Assembly (NCBI RefSeq): GCF_900141895.1
Contig: NZ_FQYT01000011.1
Span: 28,412 to 92,411, forward strand
Direction: 5' to 3'
DNA length: 64,000 nucleotides
Source of the DNA: Parasporobacterium paucivorans DSM 15970
Lineage (GTDB): Bacteria > Bacillota > Clostridia > Lachnospirales > Lachnospiraceae
This document shows positions 56,363-64,000 of the stretch, piece by piece; positions within the stretch are counted from its first letter, which is position 1; every line of letters begins with the position of its first letter. The position numbers and the translations under genes are program-made. The notes under the pieces are model-generated. The model saw only the letters and a program-made list of their open reading frames with translations, was not told the origin of the DNA and did no database searches.

Positions 56363-57229
56363 TTAAATATCTTTTCGAATTCCGGACGCGTCAAGAATCG
56401 TCTCTAAGTCCTCAAATTTATTCAGTGCGTAAAGATGCAGGCCGTTAATTCCCGCTTCCATATATCTGTGAATCTGATTTACTGTATATTCGATTCCGGC
56501 TTTTTTGAATTCCGTTGGATTGTCGCCATATTTTCCAATGACGGCAGCCAGGTCACGTGGTACGGAACATCCATTGCTTACTGTCATGCGGATAATCGCA
56601 TCTTTATCAAGTGCAGGCATAACTCCAACAACGATCGGGAGATGGACACCAGCTTTTCTGATTCTGTCAGCAAACGCCTTGTATGCTTCCACATCGTGGC
56701 AAAGCTGTGACATAAGAAATTCAGCACCGTTGTCCTGTTTTGTTCTCAGATGCGCGATGTCAGAAGTAAAAGAAGGAGCAAGAATGTGTTTTTCCGGATA
56801 GCAGGCTGCAGATATACAAAACTCCGGAAATTGTGTTTTAACAAATTTGATCAAAGCATCCGCATTGCTGAAGTCCCCATTTGTCCTGTCCATTCCGGGC
56901 TGGAAATCCCCACGCATTGCAAGAATGTTTTCAATTCCGAACGACCTGTAGTTATCAAGTTCACTTTTAATCTTTTCTTTGGAGTTGCCGATACAGGTAA
57001 AATGAGTCATAACTTCCGTCCTGCCGTCGCCCTTAAGGGTCTGGCAAACTTCAATATTACGGCCTGTGTTGGATCCACCTGCACCATATGTACAGCTGAT
57101 AAAATCCGGCTTGTACTTATAATAATGCTGAAAAGCACCTTTCAGGTTCTCCATTCCCTTATCTGTCTTTGGCGGGAAGACCTCAAAGGAAAAGGACATT
57201 CTTTCTTTTAAAACACTTGCTATCTTCAT
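56363..57229 (-). CDS. metF: methylenetetrahydrofolate reductase
   Basis: Flavoprotein reducing methylene-THF to methyl-THF. 288 aa TIM barrel with MSFSFEVFPPKTDKG, SCTYGAGGSN, LAMRGD and AEFLMSQLCHD. First gene of the metF-folC-fhs-fchA-folD operon. Many acetogens have a MetV partner beside MetF; none is seen here, so electron supply is unclear. Start at the ATG 57229; a promoter with a palindrome in its spacer lies about 30 bp upstream. Confidence 0.94.
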   Translation of the reverse strand: MKIASVLKERMSFSFEVFPPKTDKGMENLKGAFQHYYKYKPDFISCTYGAGGSNTGRNIEVCQTLKGDGRTEVMTHFTCIGNSKEKIKSELDNYRSFGIENILAMRGDFQPGMDRTNGDFSNADALIKFVKTQFPEFCISAACYPEKHILAPSFTSDIAHLRTKQDNGAEFLMSQLCHDVEAYKAFADRIRKAGVHLPIVVGVMPALDKDAIIRMTVSNGCSVPRDLAAVIGKYGDNPTEFKKAGIEYTVNQIHRYMEAGINGLHLYALNKFEDLETILDASGIRKDI

Positions 57230-57260
57230 TCCTGATACCCCCAAACCTCATGTACTTCTT

Positions 57261-57288
57261 TTAATACAAGCACTTTTAAAGTGTACAA
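57261..57288 (-). promoter_or_regulatory. metF operon promoter with palindromic spacer
   Basis: Minus-strand TTGTAC and TATTAA with a 16-bp spacer. The spacer and -35 edge contain CACTTT-A-AAAGTG (57271-57283), a possible operator. Confidence 0.5.
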
Positions 57289-57371
57289 TAATACCGGGAT
57301 TGTTTCTATGATTTTATTGCTAATATTGTAAATATTCCACTGAGCCCCTCGATATAAAAGGGATGTATAAT

Positions 57372-57403
57372 CTAAAATGGAGCAATTGTCTGCTCCATTT
57401 TAG
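57372..57403 (-). terminator. terminator of the corrinoid operon
   Basis: Perfect stem CTAAAATGGAGCA/TGCTCCATTTTAG around a 6-nt loop, 17 bp beyond the corrinoid protein stop; A/T-rich stem ends allow either direction. Confidence 0.75.
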
Positions 57404-57420
57404 TTATACCTGTCAAAAGA

Positions 57421-58053
57421 TTATGCTACGAATGATTTGGCTCTTTCTGCTGCGGAAGCTGCATCGCCTGTATAAGCGTCTGCGCCTATTTCATTTGCAA
57501 ATTCCTGAGTAACAGGAGCTCCGCCAACCATAACTTTGATTCTGCTTCTGAAATCAGCTTTGTTTAAAGCTGCTACAGTATCCCTGAGAGCAGGCATCGT
57601 CGTTGTAAGCAGTGCAGATGCTCCAACAATCTTAACCTCAGGATCAGCTGCTGCTTCGAGGAACTTTTCAACTGGTACGTCAACGCCAAGATCGATAACT
57701 TCGAATCCGGCACTTTCAATCATCATGATTACCAGGTTTTTACCGATGTCATGTAAATCTCCGGCAACTGTTCCCATTACCATCTTGCCGACAGTATTTG
57801 ATGTATCACCTGCAAGATAAGGTTTTAAAACTTCAACACCTTTTTTCATGGCACGTGCTGCAACAAGCATTTCCGGAACGAAAATCTCATTATTTTTGAA
57901 TTTCTCACCAACAACAGCCATAGCATCAATCATGCCCTTGTTAAGTATCTCACTAGGGTTAGCGCCTTCTGCAATCGCTTCCTCTACGAGTCCCCCTACG
58001 ATTTTAGCTTTTCCAGCCCCTACTGCAGCAGCAATTTCATCAATTTTTGACAT
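57421..58053 (-). CDS. methyltransferase corrinoid protein (MtvC/MtaC type)
   Basis: 210-aa carrier of methyl groups on cobalamin. N-terminal helical cap (about 1-88) and Rossmann-like B12 domain with the base-off motif GDLHDIGKN; His101 is the lower axial ligand. Further marks are VGASALLTTTMPALRD and VGGAPVT. AGAGGAGGAAG precedes the ATG. In this operon it should receive a methyl group from the UroD-type enzyme at 61.5-62.7 kb and give it to THF through the methyltransferase encoded 71 bp upstream. The carried substrate cannot be read from this protein. Confidence 0.93.
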   Translation of the reverse strand: MSKIDEIAAAVGAGKAKIVGGLVEEAIAEGANPSEILNKGMIDAMAVVGEKFKNNEIFVPEMLVAARAMKKGVEVLKPYLAGDTSNTVGKMVMGTVAGDLHDIGKNLVIMMIESAGFEVIDLGVDVPVEKFLEAAADPEVKIVGASALLTTTMPALRDTVAALNKADFRSRIKVMVGGAPVTQEFANEIGADAYTGDAASAAERAKSFVA

Positions 58054-58124
58054 AATTCTTCCTCCTCTAATTGTTTTTATTATATTCGCACAGCACCACC
58101 TTAGTGATGCGATTGCTTCACAAG

Positions 58125-58928
58125 TTATTTTACAGGGCCAAATTTACCTTCCCTGTATGCTGTTATGTATTCCATGCTGTAGTCGTCCAATCCCATGAGG
58201 GCTTCTGTTGCATACATAACTCCCATCAGATCCCTGTTCAGAGGATCGAAGATGGCACTGTCCATTCCTGCATTCATGGCGAGTACAAGAAATGCCTGAT
58301 TTACGAGTCTTCTAACCGGAAGGTTGAATGAGATATTACTTACGGCACCCGTTACATGGATAGTCGGATACTGTTTTTTGATTTCTGCGATGGTATGGCT
58401 GAGATTTGGCATTGCATCATCTGTAGTGCAGAGCATTTCAACCAGCGGATCTATATGAAGACGGCTTGGATCGATGTTGTATTCTTTTACTTTCTCCATG
58501 AGGTTTTTGAATACCCTCAGTCTGTCTTCTGAAGATTTCGGAATTCCTGTGTCATCGTTGCATAAAGCTACACATTCCCACTTTGTATCGGCAATGACTG
58601 GGAAAATAATATCTACTTTTTTCCCTTCCATAGATACAGAGTTGACCAGTCCCTCTCTTTTACAGAAAGGAATGGCTCCCACGATGACGGTCGGACTTGG
58701 GCTGTCGATGGAAATAGGAACATCCGTAACCTCCTGTACACAGTCAATCAGCCATTTCAGGGTTTCAACCTCGATATCCTCATCAACGGATGCGCAGACA
58801 TCGATAAAATCTGCTCCCGCCTCAGCCTGCCTTCTGGCAAGGTCTTTTATGAATTCTGCGTCTTTTTCTGCAATCGCCTTCGCAACGGATGGTATAGAAC
58901 CATTAATTTTTTCTCCTATGATTATCAT
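58125..58928 (-). CDS. methyltetrahydrofolate:corrinoid methyltransferase (MtvA/AcsE-like)
   Basis: 267-aa pterin-binding TIM barrel of the DHPS/MeTr family: starts MIIIGEKINGSIPSV, then ADFIDVCASVDED, VPISIDSPSP, GLVNSVSMEGKK and VTGAVSNISFNLPVR, the folate-site residues of MeTr proteins. It moves methyl between cob(III)alamin on the partner protein and tetrahydrofolate. Being next to a corrinoid protein and a corrinoid activator, rather than CODH/ACS genes, it most likely works in substrate demethylation. AAGGAGG lies ahead of the ATG. Confidence 0.92.
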   Translation of the reverse strand: MIIIGEKINGSIPSVAKAIAEKDAEFIKDLARRQAEAGADFIDVCASVDEDIEVETLKWLIDCVQEVTDVPISIDSPSPTVIVGAIPFCKREGLVNSVSMEGKKVDIIFPVIADTKWECVALCNDDTGIPKSSEDRLRVFKNLMEKVKEYNIDPSRLHIDPLVEMLCTTDDAMPNLSHTIAEIKKQYPTIHVTGAVSNISFNLPVRRLVNQAFLVLAMNAGMDSAIFDPLNRDLMGVMYATEALMGLDDYSMEYITAYREGKFGPVK

Positions 58929-58974
58929 AGTGTATTTCCTCCTTAAAAAATTATATTAGTTTAATTGTTTCACC

Positions 58975-59517
58975 TTATTCAAACAGGTAGCAGCTGATGA
59001 ACGCCACCTTGCATCGGCCGAAGTAGTAACCGAGTCCATTTTTCTTGCACACATCGCTTACGAGTATTCCATAAGCCTCCATAGCAGAAACTTTTTTCTC
59101 CGGAAGCCGGCATGGCTTCTCCGGAAAAGTGCATTCCTCACAGACCGCGCACGGCCCGTCTCCAAGGCACAGAATCTTTCCGTACTTTGTACGCAGCTCA
59201 TCTGCAAACTTCATGAACACTTTTTTGTGCCCTTTTTCAATCTCAACCATACCTTCGAAGTCCCATTCATCTTCCAGTTCTCCAACGGTCTGGACAATTA
59301 TGCCCCTCTTAAATCCACTGACATTTTCCCTGCATTCTTCCAACGTTCCACAACCCGGAGGACAGGACCAATTTTTATCATACTGTCCGCAGGTATTGGC
59401 TGAACACATATCCCTTACTTCAGGCATCAGATTTATTGTTTCCGGATCCAGGATAGCCGCCTCAGTGAAACCGGCTTCCTTTGCCTCTATTATTACCATA
59501 TTCAAATCTATAGACAT
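58975..59517 (-). CDS. DUF2284 cysteine-rich putative metal-binding protein
   Basis: 180-aa soluble protein of DUF2284. Cysteines cluster in MCSANTCGQYDKNWSCPPGCG (pattern CxxNxCxxY..WxCPPxC) and in DGPCAVCEECTFPEKPCR, which suggests binding of Fe-S or another metal. Family members often lie with corrinoid methyltransferases in acetogens and methanogens; no function is established. The ATG at 59517 has GGAG 6 bases ahead and begins 13 bp after the activator gene, so they are co-translated. A role in redox activation of the corrinoid protein is possible (inference). Confidence 0.85.
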   Translation of the reverse strand: MSIDLNMVIIEAKEAGFTEAAILDPETINLMPEVRDMCSANTCGQYDKNWSCPPGCGTLEECRENVSGFKRGIIVQTVGELEDEWDFEGMVEIEKGHKKVFMKFADELRTKYGKILCLGDGPCAVCEECTFPEKPCRLPEKKVSAMEAYGILVSDVCKKNGLGYYFGRCKVAFISCYLFE

Positions 59518-59530
59518 ATTTTCTCCAATT

Positions 59531-61318
59531 TTACTCAAAACTCAGGTGGTCGATGAAGCAGTCCTGGAAATCAGGTCGTGTTGCAAGCTCGAGAAATTCA
59601 ACTTTCTGCGTAATCTTTTCGCTTTTTTGAAATTCACAATAGTTTAGAACTGCAATCTTGGCACCTTCTCCAGCTGCATTTCCTATCGGAGTTATCCTGT
59701 CAGACAGCTCCTGCGGGATGAGGCCGATACGGCATGCACTTTTTGGAGACATGTAGTTGCCGAAAGCCCCCGCAATGAGAACTTTCTTGACATCTGAAAT
59801 GCCGATTCCAAGCGTTTTTGCCATCAGATCGATGCCTGCTGCCATAGCGCCCTTTGCCAGCTGTACTTCCCTGATATCCTGTTGGGACAGAAATACATTT
59901 TTCCTTGGGTCCTGTTCATCCCTGTATATGACAAAGATTCTTTCCTTGTTCAATTCAACCAGACGATCTATATTTGCCAAGGCGGCCGGCGATTGTGCAG
60001 TTTCTGCCGAAACCAGTTTTCCTGTTTCATCAATAATCTCCGCATCCAGAAGTACCGCAACGATGTCCATCAGACCGGATCCGCATATTCCCAATGGGAC
60101 CAAATCCCCGATTACGCTGTATTTAAAGGTAGTTCCATTTAATTCGAAGTGGTCTATTGCGCCTTCCATTCCCCGCATGCCGCATTTTATCTTGGCACCT
60201 TCAAAGGCCGGTCCGGCAGCAGTGGAGCAGGCAATCATATGATCTTTATTGCCCATAACCAGTTCCCCGTTGGTTCCGATATCAATGGCAAGCGTCATTT
60301 CCTCTATTGCATCGAAGTTCGTGGCTATGAGCACTCCTGTGGTATCTGCGCCTACAAAGCCGGCAATATTCGGCAGGACAATTACCCGGCCATTGGGGTT
60401 AATATTCATATTCAGGTCATCTGCGCGCATTTCCAGCTTTTCACTCATAACAGGATTATAGGGAGCATGCACTAAAGCCTTTGGTGAAATCCCCAGATAC
60501 AGATGATGCATACAGGTATTTCCAACAATAGACGCCATGAAAATATCATTTTTGTCAATGCCGGCTTTTTGCACCGCCTCTTCAATCAATTCATTCAGAC
60601 CTTTACGGACGGTCTGCGTCAATATCTGCACACCTTCCTCGATCGCATAATTCGCGCGGTTGATTACGTCTCCGCCGAACTGCGTCTGTGGGTTCAGCAT
60701 GCTCACAACTGCCTTCTGTTCTCCGGTTTCTACATTCAACAGATAACCTACTATGGAAGTCGTTCCAATATCAAAGGCTATCCCAAATTTGTCCGTTTTC
60801 TTGTTGCGGATATCAATAACCCAGTTTTTATATAGTATGGTATCTACCATACCGTCATTATCTTTTAATTGTTCATACAACCCGGACAACAAGGGAAGTT
60901 CAATTTTGAAGTCCCTGTCTTTACGGAATGCATAAACCTTTGACAGGGCATTCTTAACTCTCTGCCATTCTGTATTATGGTTTCCTATTTTAGGAGGGTC
61001 AACTTTAATCCAGGCGCTGCTTATGGCTGATTTGACGTCAATCTCCTGGCTGGCACCTTCCATGAGAAGCCTGTGCCCCTTGTTTTTTTCAATCACCCGG
61101 ATGGTCATATCCTGTGTCACTCGGTTTGCGCATGCTTTTTCGGTTCTCACTGGGCCGTCAGAAAGAATCTCTATCAGACATTTGCCGCAAGTTCCCTTTC
61201 CGCCGCATGGTGCATCTGGTTCAAGTCCTGCAAGCCTTTGGGCTTCCAACAGTGTTGTTCCTTCTTCCACCATGACTTCAAGCTGCATCGGAAGAATCTT
61301 GACTTTATATTCATTCAT
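59531..61318 (-). CDS. corrinoid activation protein, ferredoxin plus ASKHA ATPase (RACo-like)
   Basis: 595-aa protein for ATP-dependent reductive reactivation of inactive cob(II)alamin. N-terminal [2Fe-2S] domain with Cys38, Cys44, Cys47 (CGGKGTCGKC) and Cys63; a linker; then an ASKHA-type ATPase domain with FDIGTTSIVGYL (about 180), VGNTCMHH, AIDIGTNGELV and the C-terminal LIAGAFGNYMSPKSA. Length and domain order match RACo of acetogens and the activators of O-demethylases. First gene of a four-gene operon with its own promoter; AAGGAGG lies 12 bases before the ATG, a rather long gap. Confidence 0.92.
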   Translation of the reverse strand: MNEYKVKILPMQLEVMVEEGTTLLEAQRLAGLEPDAPCGGKGTCGKCLIEILSDGPVRTEKACANRVTQDMTIRVIEKNKGHRLLMEGASQEIDVKSAISSAWIKVDPPKIGNHNTEWQRVKNALSKVYAFRKDRDFKIELPLLSGLYEQLKDNDGMVDTILYKNWVIDIRNKKTDKFGIAFDIGTTSIVGYLLNVETGEQKAVVSMLNPQTQFGGDVINRANYAIEEGVQILTQTVRKGLNELIEEAVQKAGIDKNDIFMASIVGNTCMHHLYLGISPKALVHAPYNPVMSEKLEMRADDLNMNINPNGRVIVLPNIAGFVGADTTGVLIATNFDAIEEMTLAIDIGTNGELVMGNKDHMIACSTAAGPAFEGAKIKCGMRGMEGAIDHFELNGTTFKYSVIGDLVPLGICGSGLMDIVAVLLDAEIIDETGKLVSAETAQSPAALANIDRLVELNKERIFVIYRDEQDPRKNVFLSQQDIREVQLAKGAMAAGIDLMAKTLGIGISDVKKVLIAGAFGNYMSPKSACRIGLIPQELSDRITPIGNAAGEGAKIAVLNYCEFQKSEKITQKVEFLELATRPDFQDCFIDHLSFE

Positions 61319-61360
61319 AAGCGACCACTACCTCCTTGAATCCATAATCTGGTTGTGTTC

Positions 61361-61389
61361 ATTATATAATACAATCTTGGACAAGTCAT
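61361..61389 (-). promoter_or_regulatory. promoter of the activator-corrinoid operon
   Basis: Minus-strand ATGACT and TATAAT with a 17-bp spacer, about 45 bp upstream of the activator gene. No sigma-54 (-24/-12) pattern was seen. Confidence 0.5.
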
Positions 61390-61464
61390 TGTGCATAGTG
61401 TCCTAAAATTTTATGTACTCACCCATGCTTTTAGTTATTTGTTTCACAATCCTCTGTTTAAAGC

Positions 61465-61513
61465 AAAAAAATCATCCAGAAATGGACATAGGCTCCTGCT
61501 TTCCGGATGATTA
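61465..61513 (-). terminator. terminator of the UroD-type methyltransferase gene
   Basis: Stem AATCATCC/GGATGATT with extra inner pairing, then seven T residues on the minus strand; it separates this gene from the activator operon. Confidence 0.85.
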
Positions 61514-61537
61514 CATAAATCACGTTTGTACTTTTTG

Positions 61538-62650
61538 TTATTTTACCGCTGAATCCTCTACAGCTTTCTGCATCATTTTAACATTTTCAAAGTCAGCATT
61601 AAATGGTACATCGCATCCGGAACACATGATATAACCGGTCGGTCCAATATCCTTGATCAGCTTCGAGGCATATGCATACACTTTTTCGGGTTTCGCAAAT
61701 GCGAGCATTTCTGCCGGAACATCTCCCATAATGCAGCTGTGTCCGCCAAGAATTTCTTTGGCAAGGTACATATCTGTTTTTCCGTCCAGGGAAACGATTG
61801 CCTTCTTAGCCGGAATGGTCTTGAAATATTCCAGTCCATTATCCCAGTTGGAATCCAGATGGCACAGCGGTATGATGTCATACTGGATGCACAGGTCAAT
61901 AAGCTCTCTCATATATTTCCAGGAGTATTGTTCGAACATTTCCGTGTTCAGCATGCTCGGCGTTCCCCTCCAGCCGCCAACCCACACACCAATCGGGCGG
62001 GTTTCAGGATTTTCAATCTGTGCAATGTAGCTTTTCATGTTGAATTCGTGTACCTTTTCAAACACTTTTTCTACTTTTTCAGGCGATTCCATCAGGTCAT
62101 CAATCAGGAACGTCTCCAGAGATCTTGCTCCGCACAGGGATTCAAAAGGCGACTGGAAAACTCCGTCCACAAAGCTTGGTATTCCCGCTTCTTTATGGCG
62201 TTTAAGGGCTGTCGGATAATAATCGAAATATTTTTTCGATTTGTTGAAGGCGTCATATTTTTTCGTGAGGAAATCCACGCGCCATTCATCATATCCATTC
62301 TCCAGGATCTTGTCATAATCATCCTCTGACATCACTTCTTTCTCGTGCACCTGCCAGAGCTCATTTTCTCCCACGCTGCCCTCACCGGGAAGGACGATTG
62401 GAGAAAACCACTGCAGGAACAGGATGTTGGGATCAAAAATCGGCGCCTGGGTTCCGTCCATATTAAAGTCATTTACATATTTGATGTTCGCGGTGCAGTT
62501 CAATTCCATATCGGAAACATAATCCTTCAGCGGCACCTTGCTGTATGCTGCCATTGCTGCCGGTCCGGCGGATAAATGCGGCACTCTGTCAACTGGTTCC
62601 AAATTCACTGCCGCTCTTACGCGCGCCAGTCTTTCTTCATATAAACCCAT
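61538..62650 (-). CDS. UroD-family substrate:corrinoid methyltransferase (MtvB/MtaA type)
   Basis: 370-aa TIM barrel of the uroporphyrinogen decarboxylase superfamily. Rather than haem synthesis, it has the zinc ligands of cobamide methyltransferases: Cys263-His264 in PLCHLDSNW and Cys346 in MCSGCDVP. Such enzymes activate methylated substrates (methoxy-aromatics for MtvB, methyl-corrinoid to thiol for MtaA). With the corrinoid, MeTr and activator genes next door it should be the substrate-side enzyme of a demethylase. It is a separate transcription unit. GGAGG precedes the ATG. The substrate is unknown; the neighbouring NCS2 permease may be a clue. Confidence 0.88.
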   Translation of the reverse strand: MGLYEERLARVRAAVNLEPVDRVPHLSAGPAAMAAYSKVPLKDYVSDMELNCTANIKYVNDFNMDGTQAPIFDPNILFLQWFSPIVLPGEGSVGENELWQVHEKEVMSEDDYDKILENGYDEWRVDFLTKKYDAFNKSKKYFDYYPTALKRHKEAGIPSFVDGVFQSPFESLCGARSLETFLIDDLMESPEKVEKVFEKVHEFNMKSYIAQIENPETRPIGVWVGGWRGTPSMLNTEMFEQYSWKYMRELIDLCIQYDIIPLCHLDSNWDNGLEYFKTIPAKKAIVSLDGKTDMYLAKEILGGHSCIMGDVPAEMLAFAKPEKVYAYASKLIKDIGPTGYIMCSGCDVPFNADFENVKMMQKAVEDSAVK

Positions 62651-62781
62651 AATATTACCTCCATGATTTCGATTGATTACTGAATTAATTATAGCTCCAG
62701 CATCTGCGATTGTATAATTGTTAAAAACAATACCGCTATGCCTTTTTGTAATTATGTTTTTATGATTTCTATTTTATATAC

Positions 62782-64000
62782 TTATTGTTCTACTTCCGTT
62801 TTCAAATCGCTTTTGGCTTTTGCCGCTGCCCTGCTTTTTGGCAAGATTATATGCAGTACAATAGCTGCCAGGGATCCGATGGTAATGGATGAGCCGAATA
62901 AATAGGAAAGCAGGGTTGGCATCTGTCCGACTACGGCTGCAGGCAGCAGACTGGAGCCTACGGTAATCATTATAACAAGACCCATATATAATCCGTTGCG
63001 TTCATCCTGGAAATGATGTGCCACACTCATGAGGCCGCTCTGCGCAATGAGTGCCGTCATTATCAAAAACACTCCCCAGATAACAGCAGGGGGTACGCAT
63101 GCTATGATATTCATGATTTTAGGCAGAAACGCCAATACTACGCATATTACACCGGCTCCAACTGCTGTCCATTTGCTCAGATTTTTTGTGACCGCGATAA
63201 CACCTGAGTTCGTTCCATAGCTTGTTACCGGGACTCCGCAGAGAACCGCACCGATCATTGAGCCAATTCCCTCTCCGACGACACCTTTGTCAAGACGTTT
63301 ATCTTCCAGTGGCTCTCCCGAAATTACAGAAACAGTGAACCATGTGCCCATTGCTTCAACAAACACTATAAAAAGAATAAATACCATGACCAGCACTACG
63401 CCAAAGTCAAATTTCGGAAGGCCAAAGTGGAAAATATCCGGTATGCCGACCCAGGGGGATGTTCCCACGGTCGCAAGATTGACATTGCCGAAGAAAGCTG
63501 AAAAAACCGTTCCCAGTATCATTGCATAGATAACGCATCCTGAACGGAAGAATTTACCGACCTTGCTGGGATGCTTACCAATAAAGATCATAATGATCAA
63601 GATTACTGCTGTAAATCCGCCTTCAATGAAATTGATGTTTTGATCGCCAGGTGCCGTGATAAGAGAATTCCATGATGTAAACATCAGCGAAACGCCTACC
63701 ACAACAATAACCATACCGGCAACGATTGGCGGAATTATGTGTTTTACCACTTTACTCAGGACTTTTAAATATCCCAGGGCGACGATTACCAGGCCGCTTA
63801 TGATAATACTTCCAAAACACACGGCAAACCCCTGTTTGGAGGCTATCGCGATAATCGCTCCAAGGGACGCGAATGACATGCCCTGGATAACCGGATATTT
63901 AAGGAAAAGGCCAGCCTGGATCACAGTCGCTAGACCACAGGCCAAAAACGTCAGCGCAATAAGTGCAGTGGCATCTGAAATGTTCAGCTGCATAACTGCT
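62782..64000 (-). CDS. NCS2 (xanthine/uracil) family permease, 5' end cut by the window edge
   Basis: Membrane nucleobase:cation symporter family, about 405 residues visible, the frame still open at the right edge. The Met at 63993 is in a conserved internal stretch, so the first one or two helices are outside. TM8 has the family glutamate in FVEAMGTW. In TM10 the substrate residue, Glu in UraA (YGEN) and Gln in XanQ (AQNN), is Thr here (YGTNSGVI). The C-terminus is a basic tail. It lies 131 bp upstream of the UroD-type methyltransferase in the same direction, suggesting import of that enzyme's substrate, but a separate purine role is also possible. Confidence 0.88.
   Translation of the reverse strand, partial: AVMQLNISDATALIALTFLACGLATVIQAGLFLKYPVIQGMSFASLGAIIAIASKQGFAVCFGSIIISGLVIVALGYLKVLSKVVKHIIPPIVAGMVIVVVGVSLMFTSWNSLITAPGDQNINFIEGGFTAVILIIMIFIGKHPSKVGKFFRSGCVIYAMILGTVFSAFFGNVNLATVGTSPWVGIPDIFHFGLPKFDFGVVLVMVFILFIVFVEAMGTWFTVSVISGEPLEDKRLDKGVVGEGIGSMIGAVLCGVPVTSYGTNSGVIAVTKNLSKWTAVGAGVICVVLAFLPKIMNIIACVPPAVIWGVFLIMTALIAQSGLMSVAHHFQDERNGLYMGLVIMITVGSSLLPAAVVGQMPTLLSYLFGSSITIGSLAAIVLHIILPKSRAAAKAKSDLKTEVEQ

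Noticed and set aside
61319..61537. Sigma-54 promoter for the corrinoid operon
   Set aside because: No GG-N10-GC at -24/-12 was found; an ordinary TATAAT is present instead.
63991..63993. ATG at 63993 as the true start of the NCS2 permease
   Set aside because: It lies in a conserved internal stretch and the frame continues to the window edge, so the gene is partial.

Overview
The window looks like chromosomal DNA of an anaerobic Firmicute in class Clostridia, most likely Lachnospiraceae and probably an acetogen. The evidence is the smf-topA-codY gene order, GlgC paired with GlgD, tandem OmpR-type two-component systems, SleB-type cell-wall hydrolase, a full set of folate C1 genes of the Wood-Ljungdahl methyl branch, and a corrinoid methyltransferase cluster. 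I saw no tRNA, rRNA, CRISPR array, insertion sequence or prophage. The species assignment is inference only.

Layout. 1-8.1 kb (minus strand): 3' part of topB cut by the left edge, the deoxynucleotidase yfbR, a two-component system, a DUF368 (PopT-type) polyprenyl-phosphate transporter, thrC and a membrane-anchored cell-wall hydrolase. 8.5-14.9 kb: branched-chain amino-acid genes leuCD with a divergent LysR regulator, ilvC with ilvN (no ilvB here), a small membrane protein and an aminotransferase. 15.0-26.2 kb: a plus-strand glycogen operon glgB-glgC-glgD-glgA-glgP-GH13, convergent with malQ. 26.4-30.7 kb: a PIN-PhoH ATPase, the uncharacterised GGGtGRT protein with a NifU-like partner, dut and rpsT. 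30.8-40.1 kb: holA, comEC, a GerMN lipoprotein, a histidine kinase, an inverted DUF554 gene, the response regulator, comEA and an orphan solute-binding protein. 40.1-46 kb: argCJBD divergent from argG, with candidate ArgR operators between them. 46-51.6 kb: comM-dprA-topA-codY. 51.8-57.2 kb: metF-folC-fhs-fchA-folD. 57.4-64 kb: a corrinoid methyl-transfer system (activator, DUF2284 protein, methyl-THF methyltransferase, corrinoid protein, UroD-type substrate methyltransferase) and a partial NCS2 permease at the right edge.

How they fit together. The last 12 kb form one metabolic unit: a methyl group is taken from an unknown substrate by the UroD-type enzyme, carried on the corrinoid protein, passed to tetrahydrofolate by the methyl-THF methyltransferase, and enters the folate pathway encoded next door. 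The ferredoxin-ASKHA protein would reactivate the corrinoid protein. FolD has lost two residues needed for cyclohydrolase activity, which fits with the separate cyclohydrolase FchA beside it. CodY, encoded in the same window, is the expected global regulator of the leu and ilv genes.

Most notable observations: (i) comEC and comM both appear to lack ATG, GTG or TTG starts. The conserved N-terminus and a strong Shine-Dalgarno site point to ATC and ATT initiator codons respectively, and comEA uses TTG. (ii) The FolD substitutions just described. (iii) The methyl-transfer cluster has an atypical NCS2 permease next to it and no recognisable substrate. (iv) The GGGtGRT/NifU-like pair is a conserved-looking two-gene unit of unknown function. 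(v) A 39-bp near-perfect palindrome encloses the comM promoter.
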